DNA of 64,000 bases. Source: Dyadobacter sp. LHD-138. Lineage in GTDB: Bacteria > Bacteroidota > Bacteroidia > Cytophagales > Spirosomataceae. Each line of letters begins with the position of its first letter. Position 1 is the first letter of the stretch. The position numbers were made by a program, and so were the translations under genes. Under the pieces are notes generated by a model. That model was not told where the DNA came from. It made no database searches and worked only from the letters and a program-made list of their open reading frames with translations. Shown in pieces: positions 17,784 to 24,852 of the stretch. The stretch spans positions 1 to 64,000 of the forward strand of contig NZ_JAVFVU010000001.1 of the NCBI RefSeq assembly GCF_030929615.1, written 5' to 3'.

Positions 17784-18302
17784 ATGTTTGAATTAAATCC
17801 TCTTGCAAACCCCGATGCATTATGGCAGCATATACTGATGCTGGCCGTTGCAGCCGTTCTGGGATATATCATTGGCTATATTTCTGGTAAGAGCACCATA
17901 ACAGACCTTGAAAACGAACTATCCAGACTCGACAGCGATCTGAAATACTGCCAGGATCAGAAAATTGTCATGGAAAAATCAAATAATCACACAAATTCGG
18001 TTCCTAACACCGCAGCTTCTTTACCTCTGACGGACCAAAAAGTTCAGGAAAGTGATTTCAAGGTCATCGAAGGCATAGGCCCTAAAATAGAAAGTGTTCT
18101 TAAAGACGCGGGTATCTATTCATTCCGTCAGCTAAGTCAGAAAACGCCGGAACAAATCTCAGCAATTCTTGTGAATTCGGATCCGCGTTATCAAATTCAT
18201 GATCCTGCTACCTGGCCGCGTCAGGCAGAACTGGCCGCCAATGAAAACTGGGAGGAACTGCAAGCATGGCAGGACGAACTGAATGGAGGCCGAGTAGAAT
18301 AA
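17784..18302 (+). CDS. membrane-anchored helix-hairpin-helix protein 1
   Basis: The 172-residue protein has one transmembrane helix (about residues 14-33, ILMLAVAAVLGYIIGYISG), then a short coiled-coil stretch and a variable linker. The conserved C-terminal domain begins FKVIEGIGPKIESVLKDAGI. The GIGPKIE core is a helix-hairpin-helix motif like those of small DNA- or protein-binding domains (DUF4332- or RuvA-like). It ends in HDPATWPRQAELAANENWEEL. The next gene encodes a paralogue with the same architecture. I do not know the function. The operon with an OmpA protein suggests a role at the inner membrane facing the periplasm or cytoplasm. Confidence 0.75.
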   Translation: MFELNPLANPDALWQHILMLAVAAVLGYIIGYISGKSTITDLENELSRLDSDLKYCQDQKIVMEKSNNHTNSVPNTAASLPLTDQKVQESDFKVIEGIGPKIESVLKDAGIYSFRQLSQKTPEQISAILVNSDPRYQIHDPATWPRQAELAANENWEELQAWQDELNGGRVE

Positions 18303-18337
18303 TTTGATTCATCTTTTTACTTAAGATAACCAGACAC

Positions 18338-18874
18338 ATGATGATTTTCTTAGAAATTAATCCCTTCAACAGACCTGTCGCGATATCCGAAATATTGATT
18401 TTGCTGATTGCGGCAGCATTGATAGGCTGGCTGATAGCCAGGCTTATTGCCAATGGACGTATACGAGTACTCCGTGAATCCATAGAAGAAAGAAAGCTGG
18501 AACTCGCAGCGTGCCGTTCTCAAAAACTCGAATATAAATCCGCTGAACCGATGGTAGGCAAAGCATCCAAAACTGTCTACCCCATTGTTGAGCCTGTGGC
18601 GAAAAAAATCGATCCGGCACAGTTTGATGATTTGCAGCAGGTTGAGGGCATAGGACCAAAAATTGAAGAATTGATCAATAAGGAAGGTATTTATACTTTC
18701 GAACAGCTATCCAACACGTCACATATCAGGATCTCGCACATTCTTAAAAATGCGGGTCCGAGATTTCAGATGCATGACCCAACGACCTGGCCTGAGCAGG
18801 CAAGACTTGCCAAAGAAGGCAAATGGGATGATCTTCAAATTTTGAAGGACAAACTGATCGCCGGACGAAAATAA
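18338..18874 (+). CDS. membrane-anchored helix-hairpin-helix protein 2
   Basis: A tandem paralogue of the preceding gene, 178 residues. It has a transmembrane helix near residues 16-38 (ISEILILLIAAALIGWLIAR), a coiled-coil-like segment (ESIEERKLELAACRSQKLE), a linker, then the domain LQQVEGIGPKIEELINKEGI ending in MHDPTTWPEQARLAKEGKW. Both paralogues keep the GIGPKIE hairpin and a HDPxTWPxQAxLA motif. The start could be either of two adjacent ATG codons (18338 or 18341). It is last in the run, before a bidirectional terminator. Confidence 0.75.
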   Translation: MMIFLEINPFNRPVAISEILILLIAAALIGWLIARLIANGRIRVLRESIEERKLELAACRSQKLEYKSAEPMVGKASKTVYPIVEPVAKKIDPAQFDDLQQVEGIGPKIEELINKEGIYTFEQLSNTSHIRISHILKNAGPRFQMHDPTTWPEQARLAKEGKWDDLQILKDKLIAGRK

Positions 18875-18890
18875 TATTTGCCTACAAACA

Positions 18891-18926
18891 AAAATCCGCT
18901 CCCATTACGAGAGCGGATTTTTTGTT
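18891..18926. terminator. bidirectional terminator between HHH operon and htpG
   Basis: Stem AAAATCCGCTC / GAGCGGATTTT with a 9-nt loop, with A-tract and T-tract on the two sides. It can serve the plus-strand operon and the convergent htpG. Confidence 0.85.
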
Positions 18927-18943
18927 TTAAAACGTAAGCTCAA

Positions 18944-20782
18944 TTAAAGACTCACGACGGTGCGCTGAATGAATTGTGTCAGATCCTTTCCGGTCAACAG
19001 GCCCTGAGACAATAACGCAAGGTCATAAACCTGTTTCGCCAATGTCTTTTGGTCATCTTCACTTTCAGTCTGAAGAATGCGTCCCAAAACCGGGTGATTG
19101 GCATTCACCGAAATGGTGTACATCAACGGCATGTCCCCAAACATGGAACGCTGCCCTGAAGACGCCTGCATATCCGTCATACGACGCATAAATTCTGGGA
19201 AAGTGATCACCACCGGCAATTCATCAACAGGCATTGCTTCAATTTTAACGGTACCCGCTTTGCTGCTTACCACTTCTTCAAACAATTTTTGCGCTTTTTC
19301 TTCCTCATCTTTCGAGATGATGCTCTCCAAAGTGATATCCTTTTCGATCAGTTTATCCAGAGTATCGGCATCGACACGTTTAACCTGCACTTTTTCAACC
19401 TTCTGCTCCAAAGTATTGATGAAATGAGAATCGATAACGCTCGTCAATGAAAGCACGTCATAACTGCGTTTTTTTGCAGATTCAATAAAAGCATCCTGCT
19501 TTTTCTCGTCGGTTGTATACAACCAAACCTGCATATCATTTTTATCTGTCTGGTTTTCCTTAACAGTCTCACGATATTCCTCAAACGTGAAGTATTTACC
19601 ATCGACATTTTTCAGCAGACAGAAATCTTTCGCTTTGTCATAGAATTTCTCGTCGCTGATGATACCGTATTTTACAAAAAGTCCGATATCGTCAAATTTC
19701 TTTTCAAATCCTTCACGGTCATTTTTAAAGATCTCTGAAAGTTTATCAGCCACCTTGCGCGTGATGTACCCGTTGATTTTTTTCACGTTTCCATCCGCCT
19801 GAAGATAACTTCTTGAAACGTTCAATGGAATATCCGGAGAATCGATAACACCGTGCAGCAATTGAAGGAAGTCAGGAACGATATCCTTTACCTCATCTGT
19901 AATGAACACCTGGCGGCTGTAAAGCTGGATTTTTTCGCGCTGCCCCTGGAAATCATTTTTCAGTTTCGGGAAATACAAAACACCCGTCAGGTTGAAAGGG
20001 TAATCCACATTCAAATGGATCCAGAACAACGGATCCTCGCTGAAAGGATATAGTTCTTTATAAAAAGCAAGATAATCTTCGTCCGTCAGGTCTGAAGGAT
20101 TTTTTGTCCAGATCGGGCTCGGGTTGTTGATTATTTTATCCTCAAATTCAATTTCGATTGGCAGGAACTTACCATATTTTTCAAGAATGCCTCTCAAACG
20201 GTGTTCATCCAAAAATTCTTCTGAATCAGCAGCGACGTGCAAAATAATATCAGAACCACGTTCCGACTTTTCCGCCGATGTTAGTTCGTATTCTGTCGAT
20301 CCGTCACATATCCAGCGAACAGCATCCGATCCTTCTTTGTAAGACTTTGTAATGATTTCAACATTATCTGCCACCATGTAAGCAGAATAGAAACCAAGAC
20401 CAAAATGTCCGATGATTCCTTTGTCTCCTTTTCCATCCTCGCCTTTGTCTTTGTATTTTTCAACAAATTCGGTTGCACCGGAAAAAGCGATCTGATTAAT
20501 ATATTTCTTTATTTCATCGGCAGTCATACCGATACCATTATCACTGATGGTGATTGTTTTAGCTTCTTTATCCAGTTTAACAACCACTTTTAAGTCGCCC
20601 AACTCTCCGTTAAATTCTCCATAAGAAGCCAGTTTTTTAATTTTCTGACTGGCATCAACGGCATTTGAAACTAATTCTCGTAAAAATATTTCGTGGTCCG
20701 AATAAAGGAATTTTTTAATAATCGGAAATATGTTTTCGGTGTGAATGCTAAGATTTCCTTTTTCCTGAATCACTGATTCCAT
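18944..20782 (-). CDS. htpG: molecular chaperone HtpG (Hsp90)
   Basis: HtpG is the bacterial Hsp90, an ATP-dependent dimeric chaperone. The N-terminal ATP-binding domain shows FLRELVSNAVDASQKIK, DNGIGMTADEIKKYINQIAFSG and GHFGLGFYSAYMVAD. The middle domain includes YFPKLKNDF and QLYSRQVFITDEVKDI plus SRSYLQAD. The length of 612 residues is normal. The gene is monocistronic and convergent with the HHH operon. A 15-bp palindrome (20881-20895) lies about 100 bp upstream of the start and may be a stress-response site. Confidence 0.95.
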   Translation of the reverse strand: MESVIQEKGNLSIHTENIFPIIKKFLYSDHEIFLRELVSNAVDASQKIKKLASYGEFNGELGDLKVVVKLDKEAKTITISDNGIGMTADEIKKYINQIAFSGATEFVEKYKDKGEDGKGDKGIIGHFGLGFYSAYMVADNVEIITKSYKEGSDAVRWICDGSTEYELTSAEKSERGSDIILHVAADSEEFLDEHRLRGILEKYGKFLPIEIEFEDKIINNPSPIWTKNPSDLTDEDYLAFYKELYPFSEDPLFWIHLNVDYPFNLTGVLYFPKLKNDFQGQREKIQLYSRQVFITDEVKDIVPDFLQLLHGVIDSPDIPLNVSRSYLQADGNVKKINGYITRKVADKLSEIFKNDREGFEKKFDDIGLFVKYGIISDEKFYDKAKDFCLLKNVDGKYFTFEEYRETVKENQTDKNDMQVWLYTTDEKKQDAFIESAKKRSYDVLSLTSVIDSHFINTLEQKVEKVQVKRVDADTLDKLIEKDITLESIISKDEEEKAQKLFEEVVSSKAGTVKIEAMPVDELPVVITFPEFMRRMTDMQASSGQRSMFGDMPLMYTISVNANHPVLGRILQTESEDDQKTLAKQVYDLALLSQGLLTGKDLTQFIQRTVVSL

Positions 20783-20880
20783 AATTTTTATGTTTATTGA
20801 ATTTATATTTTAGAATTATTTTCTCGTTTGCAATACCACATAAAAATTTGCGTTCCAATAGGAATTACCACCAAAAAAGT

Positions 20881-20895
20881 CTGACAGATTGTCAG
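20881..20895. promoter_or_regulatory. palindrome upstream of htpG, candidate heat-shock operator
   Basis: CTGACA-GAT-TGTCAG is a perfect 6-bp inverted repeat with a 3-nt centre, 98 bp upstream of the htpG ATG and 136 bp before the divergent lipoprotein gene. Its position suggests a regulator binding site for one of them. It is not the CIRCE sequence. The identity is inferred from position only. Confidence 0.4.
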
Positions 20896-21031
20896 CAACC
20901 TTCCGATTAATAGAGATGTATATTCTATGTTGGTTCCTGCAAGGCTTTTTAGTAATATTGCGTTCTCTACATGAATGCATAATCGTAAGGATTTTGAGAA
21001 TTAGTTAATAGTGAAACACGAATTACAACCC

Positions 21032-21583
21032 ATGAATCTAATTAAAAAACTATTTGCCGGACTGGCACTTATCGTTGGCGTATCAGCTTGTACCACCACG
21101 AACTCCATACCATTTACAAACTACACCGTTTTCACTGAGGACCTGCGCCATGACCTGGAAAACGCCGGAATTCCATTGAGCAAGGTTCAGTTTTTCAATG
21201 ACAAAGCCATAACGATCCGTCGTGAAGTATCTGACCCGAATGATATCAAGGTGAATCCGGAAGGACAAATCAGTATCAGCAACGGAAAAAGTATTCAGAC
21301 GATCAATGTACGCCCTTTCACACCGGGTGTTTCATTAGGCTCGGCCAACGGGGTCATCAATGTTTCATGGGATGACACGCAGCAGGACAAAAAAGGAATG
21401 CAGTTCAATTTAAGCGGCCAGAATTACTTCCTGGACGTTTTACCGAATAACAAATTCGGTTACAAGGAGCGTACTTTTGACTTGCAGGCAGGAAACGGAG
21501 CGCGCCTGTTCGTTAACAAGGATTTGTTAAAACAGGTTAACAACCAACGCGAAACATTGAAAGGCCGTAAGGTTGGACAATAA
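21032..21583 (+). CDS. hypothetical lipoprotein
   Basis: The ATG at 21032 gives a lipoprotein signal, MNLIKKLFAGLALIVGVSAC, with the lipobox cysteine at residue 20. A GTG 21 nt upstream is possible but would lengthen the signal. The 183-residue protein has a mostly beta, Asn/Asp-rich body (FFNDKAITIRREVSDPND, then INVRPFTPGVSLGS). I do not recognise a family. Its strong terminator is shared with the convergent dapF. It is probably anchored in the outer or inner membrane, facing the periplasm. Confidence 0.75.
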   Translation: MNLIKKLFAGLALIVGVSACTTTNSIPFTNYTVFTEDLRHDLENAGIPLSKVQFFNDKAITIRREVSDPNDIKVNPEGQISISNGKSIQTINVRPFTPGVSLGSANGVINVSWDDTQQDKKGMQFNLSGQNYFLDVLPNNKFGYKERTFDLQAGNGARLFVNKDLLKQVNNQRETLKGRKVGQ

Positions 21584-21621
21584 ATACAGGTTATTTCTGA
21601 TTCAGGAAATAACGAGCAAAC

Positions 21622-21655
21622 AAAAATCCCGGTTACGATTGTAGCCGGGATTTTT
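21622..21655. terminator. bidirectional terminator between lipoprotein gene and dapF
   Basis: A 15-bp stem (AAAAATCCCGGTTAC / GTAGCCGGGATTTTT, one wobble pair) with loop GATT lies in the convergent gap and serves both strands. Confidence 0.85.
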
Positions 21656-21677
21656 GTTTTATTCTTTTTGTGGGCTT

Positions 21678-22457
21678 TTATATGGTCACGCTGCCTTCAA
21701 AAACGCGCACCGCAGGTCCTATCAGATAAATGTCATCGAATTTACCATCTTCTTTTCCCTGGTAGTCAACCTGTAAAGTCCCGCCGAGCGTTTCCACTTT
21801 CACAGGACCATTCCAGCCTTCACGCAAATGCGCCGATAAAACGCAGGCCGTCACACCGGTACCGCAAGAATACGTTTCATCCTCTACCCCACGTTCGTAA
21901 GTCCTTACACTGATGTGGTTTTCATCCAAAAGCTGAACGAAGTTAACATTGGTTCCGCCAACCGGGCCAAATACCGGACCGTAGCGAACATCTTTACCTA
22001 TTTCAACAACCTGCGCTTCATGAATATCATCCACATAAGTAACATAATGCGGAGATCCCGTATTCATAAAATCATACTCAGAATGTCTTTCCACACCGTT
22101 GACCGGTGCCATTTTCAAACGAATGATATCCTCGGAAGCGAGCCCTTCATGCGGACCGTCCACCGCAATGAATGAAGTCGTTTTTTCAAACAGACCCAAA
22201 TCATGCGCAAAACGAACGGCACAGCGCCCCCCATTTCCACACATACTACCTTCACGGCCATCTGCATTGAAATAAACCATCCTGAAATCATATCCTTCGG
22301 CATTTTCCAGAAGAATAAGTCCGTCCGAACCGATACCAAAGCGACGGTGGCAAAGTTTCTCGATCAATTCCTGCGAAGAAGGAAAAAATCCTGTGCGATT
22401 ATCAATCATCACAAAATCGTTTCCTGTACCCTGATATTTAAAAAAAGGAAGTTCCAT
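21678..22457 (-). CDS. dapF: diaminopimelate epimerase
   Basis: DapF converts LL- to meso-diaminopimelate for lysine and peptidoglycan synthesis, using two catalytic cysteines. Both are present: MCGNGGRC with Cys73 and SCGTGVTAC with Cys198. The N-terminus FFKYQGTGNDFVMIDNR is canonical. At 259 residues the enzyme is slightly short but complete. It lies downstream of rplS on the minus strand, separated by the rplS terminator and a repeat-containing spacer, so it probably has its own promoter in or near that repeat. Confidence 0.95.
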   Translation of the reverse strand: MELPFFKYQGTGNDFVMIDNRTGFFPSSQELIEKLCHRRFGIGSDGLILLENAEGYDFRMVYFNADGREGSMCGNGGRCAVRFAHDLGLFEKTTSFIAVDGPHEGLASEDIIRLKMAPVNGVERHSEYDFMNTGSPHYVTYVDDIHEAQVVEIGKDVRYGPVFGPVGGTNVNFVQLLDENHISVRTYERGVEDETYSCGTGVTACVLSAHLREGWNGPVKVETLGGTLQVDYQGKEDGKFDDIYLIGPAVRVFEGSVTI

Positions 22458-22458
22458 A

Positions 22459-22562
22459 TTAGCTGTTAGCGATTAGCCAATAGCTGTTAGCTACATCGCA
22501 TTTTGAAAGTTATTCTATAATTTGGTTTTTACTGGTGCAGAAAGCCAGTCGCTAACAGCTAA
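22459..22562. repeat. 104-bp inverted-repeat element upstream of dapF
   Basis: The outer arms TTAGCTGTTAGCGA (22459-22472) and TCGCTAACAGCTAA (22549-22562) are perfectly complementary over 14 bp. Inside the left side the unit GCTGTTAGC is repeated at 22482-22490. The element ends 1 nt before the dapF start codon. It resembles the first bases of the direct repeats at 50348 and 52320, so it may belong to a dispersed REP- or MITE-like family. Confidence 0.6.
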
Positions 22563-22584
22563 TAACCAACCGCTCCCAAACAAC

Positions 22585-22623
22585 AAAACCCTGCAAAGAA
22601 AAGATTCTCTTGCAGGGTTTTTA
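22585..22623 (-). terminator. terminator of rplS
   Basis: Inverted repeat AAAACCCTGCAA / TTGCAGGGTTTT around a 13-nt loop, about 20 nt behind the rplS stop on the minus strand. Confidence 0.8.
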
Positions 22624-22644
22624 ATTTCGTCCGAAGAAAATATC

Positions 22645-23010
22645 TTATGCCTTCGCTACTTTTAGCTCCTTAATACGAGCGGCTTTACCCTGACGACCGC
22701 GTAAGAAGAACAAACGCGCACGACGCACCTTACCACGACGAATCAATTCGATTTTCGCGATACTTGGTGAAAGAATTGGGAAAACACGTTCTACAGCAAT
22801 TCCGTTAGATATTTTACGTACCGTGAAAGTTTCACCGCTTGAGCTTAGGTTGCGGCGTTGCATTACCGTTCCCTGAAACTGCTGAATACGCTCTTTGTTA
22901 CCTTCTCTGATCTTTACGTGTACGTTGATCGTGTCGCCTGATTTAAATACAGGATACTCGGATGTACGATTTTCAATCGTAGCTTCTACGAGTTTAATAA
23001 GTTCGCTCAT
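22645..23010 (-). CDS. rplS: 50S ribosomal protein bL19
   Basis: bL19 lies at the subunit interface of the ribosome. The 121-residue protein has the expected motifs: [52 protein letters not shown] and [24 protein letters not shown] perfect -7 box (23107-23114) and a roughly 90-nt folded leader precede the gene. A strong terminator ends it. Here it stands alone, not in the rpsP-rimM-trmD-rplS operon of other phyla. Confidence 0.97.
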   Translation of the reverse strand: MSELIKLVEATIENRTSEYPVFKSGDTINVHVKIREGNKERIQQFQGTVMQRRNLSSSGETFTVRKISNGIAVERVFPILSPSIAKIELIRRGKVRRARLFFLRGRQGKAARIKELKVAKA

Positions 23011-23100
23011 GACGATGCTTTATATATTGATTAAAATAATTGCAGCTAGTTCCCAGCGGATGAGGTGACGCCCCTTCATTCAAAACAGCTATTGCGAAAA
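23011..23100 (-). promoter_or_regulatory. candidate structured leader of rplS mRNA
   Basis: Between the predicted start (about 23100) and the rplS ATG the minus-strand RNA can fold a hairpin from ATGAAGG and CCTCAT (one bulge). This is enclosed by AGCTGTT and AACTAGCT. Ribosomal-protein leaders that bind their own product are known for several r-proteins. Whether this one is of that kind needs covariation evidence. Confidence 0.35.
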
Positions 23101-23106
23101 CGAGTG

Positions 23107-23114
23107 CAAAGCTA
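23107..23114 (-). promoter_or_regulatory. -7 promoter element of rplS
   Basis: TAGCTTTG on the minus strand matches TAnnTTTG exactly. A CTTT, close to the -33 TTTG, lies 20 nt upstream. Confidence 0.6.
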
Positions 23115-23261
23115 AGATTAATTATTAATATGTGAAAGAGTTAGCTTAATTTTATGTAGCAAAAAGTAACTATTTTGCAGTGAAATAGTATTGTTAGCAT
23201 GAAGTTCTTCGGCAAAAAAATATAATTCCCTGAATACCTTATCAGAAATCATCATCAGATT

Positions 23262-24743
23262 ATGAAAATACTGAATGCAGAACATATCCGGGCGCTGGAT
23301 GCACATACGATAAAAAACGAGCCGATCTCATCCTTTGAGCTGATGGAAAGGGCTTCGCACGCTTTTGTGAAATGGTTTACAAACTGCTTCGATATCAGTC
23401 ATTCCATTTCTGTTTTCTGTGGTAAGGGAAACAATGGCGGTGACGGACTGGCGATTGCCAGAATTTTAAGCAGCAAAGGTTATCACATCCGTGTTTTTGT
23501 TATTGAATATACAAACAAAATGTCGGATGATTTTACGCAAAACCTGAAACTGATCGAGAACCACTTGCAGGTGCAAAGTATTTATGAATCGCATGCCATG
23601 CCTGAATTCAATGCCGAACAGATCATTATTGACGCCTTGCTTGGATCAGGATTATCACGTCCGGTTACCGGTTTGCTTGAAGAAGTGATTGAGACCATCA
23701 ATGAGGCACCTGCCACGGTTGTTTCCGTAGATATCGCCAGCGGACTGTATGTTGACAAACCAAACGGCAAATCGGATGCCATTATCACGCCCGATTATAC
23801 CGTTACTTTTCAACTGCCTAAGCTAACCTTTATGATGCCACAAAATGCAGCATTCACCGGCGACTGGCGTGTTGTGGATATCGGCCTGGATACAAAATTC
23901 ATCGAACAAACTGATACGCCCTATTATTTTACTGATAAGTCTTCTGGCGAAGCGTTGATCAAAAAAAGGAAAAAATTTTCTCACAAAGGGACTTTCGGCC
24001 ATGCCTTGATTTTGGCGGGAAGTTATGGTAAAATCGGAGCGGCGGTGTTATCTGCGAGGGCATGTCTGCGATCAGGCGTTGGGCTACTGACTGTTCATTT
24101 GCCGGAATGCGGATATGGAATCATGCAAATTTCACTCCCAGAGGCGATGGTTTCTGTGGACCCGCATGATAAAAACATTACGACCCTGCCCGAACTTGAT
24201 TCTTATTCAGCCATAGGAATGGGTCCCGGTATCGGACAAGAACCCCTAACAGTCAGAACGCTGGATGAATTGCTGGATAAAATAGAAGTTCCGCTGATTC
24301 TTGACGCAGATGCACTGAACATACTTTCCAAACATCCCGATCTTTTGGATAAACTGCCTTCGCAAACCATTTTATCCCCGCACCCGAAAGAATTTCAACG
24401 ACTGGCTGGTGACAGCGCCAATGAATTTGAACGATTGGAACTGGCGAGGAATTTCACCCGGAAACATAATGTCATCATTTGCCTGAAAGGAGCATACACA
24501 GCCGTTATTTTAGCAAACGGGGATGTTCATTTTAATTCGACAGGAAATGCAGGAATGGCTACAGGAGGAAGTGGTGATGTGCTGACCGGAATTTTAACGG
24601 CTTTACTGGCTCAAAACTACACGCCGGAAAATGCGGCAATTCTAGGGGTGTATCAGCATGGACTGGCAGGAGATCGTGCGGCAGACAAAAAGACCAAAAC
24701 GGCGATGATTGCCTCAGATATTATCGAAAATCTGGGTTGGTGA
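23262..24743 (+). CDS. nnr: bifunctional NAD(P)H-hydrate epimerase/dehydratase
   Basis: This enzyme repairs hydrated NADH and NADPH. The N-terminal epimerase domain (YjeF_N) shows GNNGGDGLAIARIL and IIDALLGSGLSRPV. The C-terminal ADP-dependent dehydratase domain (YjeF_C, ribokinase fold) begins near residue 240 with HKGTFGHALILAGSYGKIGA and contains GMGPGIGQ, DADALNILS and the catalytic NAGMATGGSGDVLTG. At 493 residues the two-domain protein is full length. The gene is single, convergent with feoB, and separated from it by two strong hairpins. Confidence 0.95.
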   Translation: MKILNAEHIRALDAHTIKNEPISSFELMERASHAFVKWFTNCFDISHSISVFCGKGNNGGDGLAIARILSSKGYHIRVFVIEYTNKMSDDFTQNLKLIENHLQVQSIYESHAMPEFNAEQIIIDALLGSGLSRPVTGLLEEVIETINEAPATVVSVDIASGLYVDKPNGKSDAIITPDYTVTFQLPKLTFMMPQNAAFTGDWRVVDIGLDTKFIEQTDTPYYFTDKSSGEALIKKRKKFSHKGTFGHALILAGSYGKIGAAVLSARACLRSGVGLLTVHLPECGYGIMQISLPEAMVSVDPHDKNITTLPELDSYSAIGMGPGIGQEPLTVRTLDELLDKIEVPLILDADALNILSKHPDLLDKLPSQTILSPHPKEFQRLAGDSANEFERLELARNFTRKHNVIICLKGAYTAVILANGDVHFNSTGNAGMATGGSGDVLTGILTALLAQNYTPENAAILGVYQHGLAGDRAADKKTKTAMIASDIIENLGW

Positions 24744-24755
24744 GGTTTTTCATTA

Positions 24756-24788
24756 CCCGTCGGATGGCGGAAAAAGCCATCCGACGGG
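24756..24788 (+). terminator. first hairpin of the nnr/feoB double terminator
   Basis: A 13-bp perfect stem, CCCGTCGGATGGC / GCCATCCGACGGG, has the loop GGAAAAA and lies 12 nt after the nnr stop. No T-tract follows on the plus strand, so it may protect the 3' end or work together with the second hairpin. Confidence 0.6.
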
Positions 24789-24796
24789 AGTCTCGC

Positions 24797-24830
24797 TCCG
24801 TCCGACGGCTTTTTTCTGCCGTCGGACGGA
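24797..24830. terminator. second hairpin of the nnr/feoB double terminator
   Basis: A 13-bp perfect stem, TCCGTCCGACGGC / GCCGTCGGACGGA, has a T-rich loop. On the minus strand it lies behind the feoB stop and is preceded by an A/T-rich tract. Its arms are nearly the same sequence as those of the first hairpin, so cross-pairing is possible. Confidence 0.65.
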
Positions 24831-24852
24831 TAAAAAACCAGCTAAGATTATT

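Noticed and set aside
21011..21031. GTG at 21011 as start of the lipoprotein gene
   Set aside because: It would add seven residues before an otherwise standard lipoprotein signal. The ATG at 21032 is preferred.
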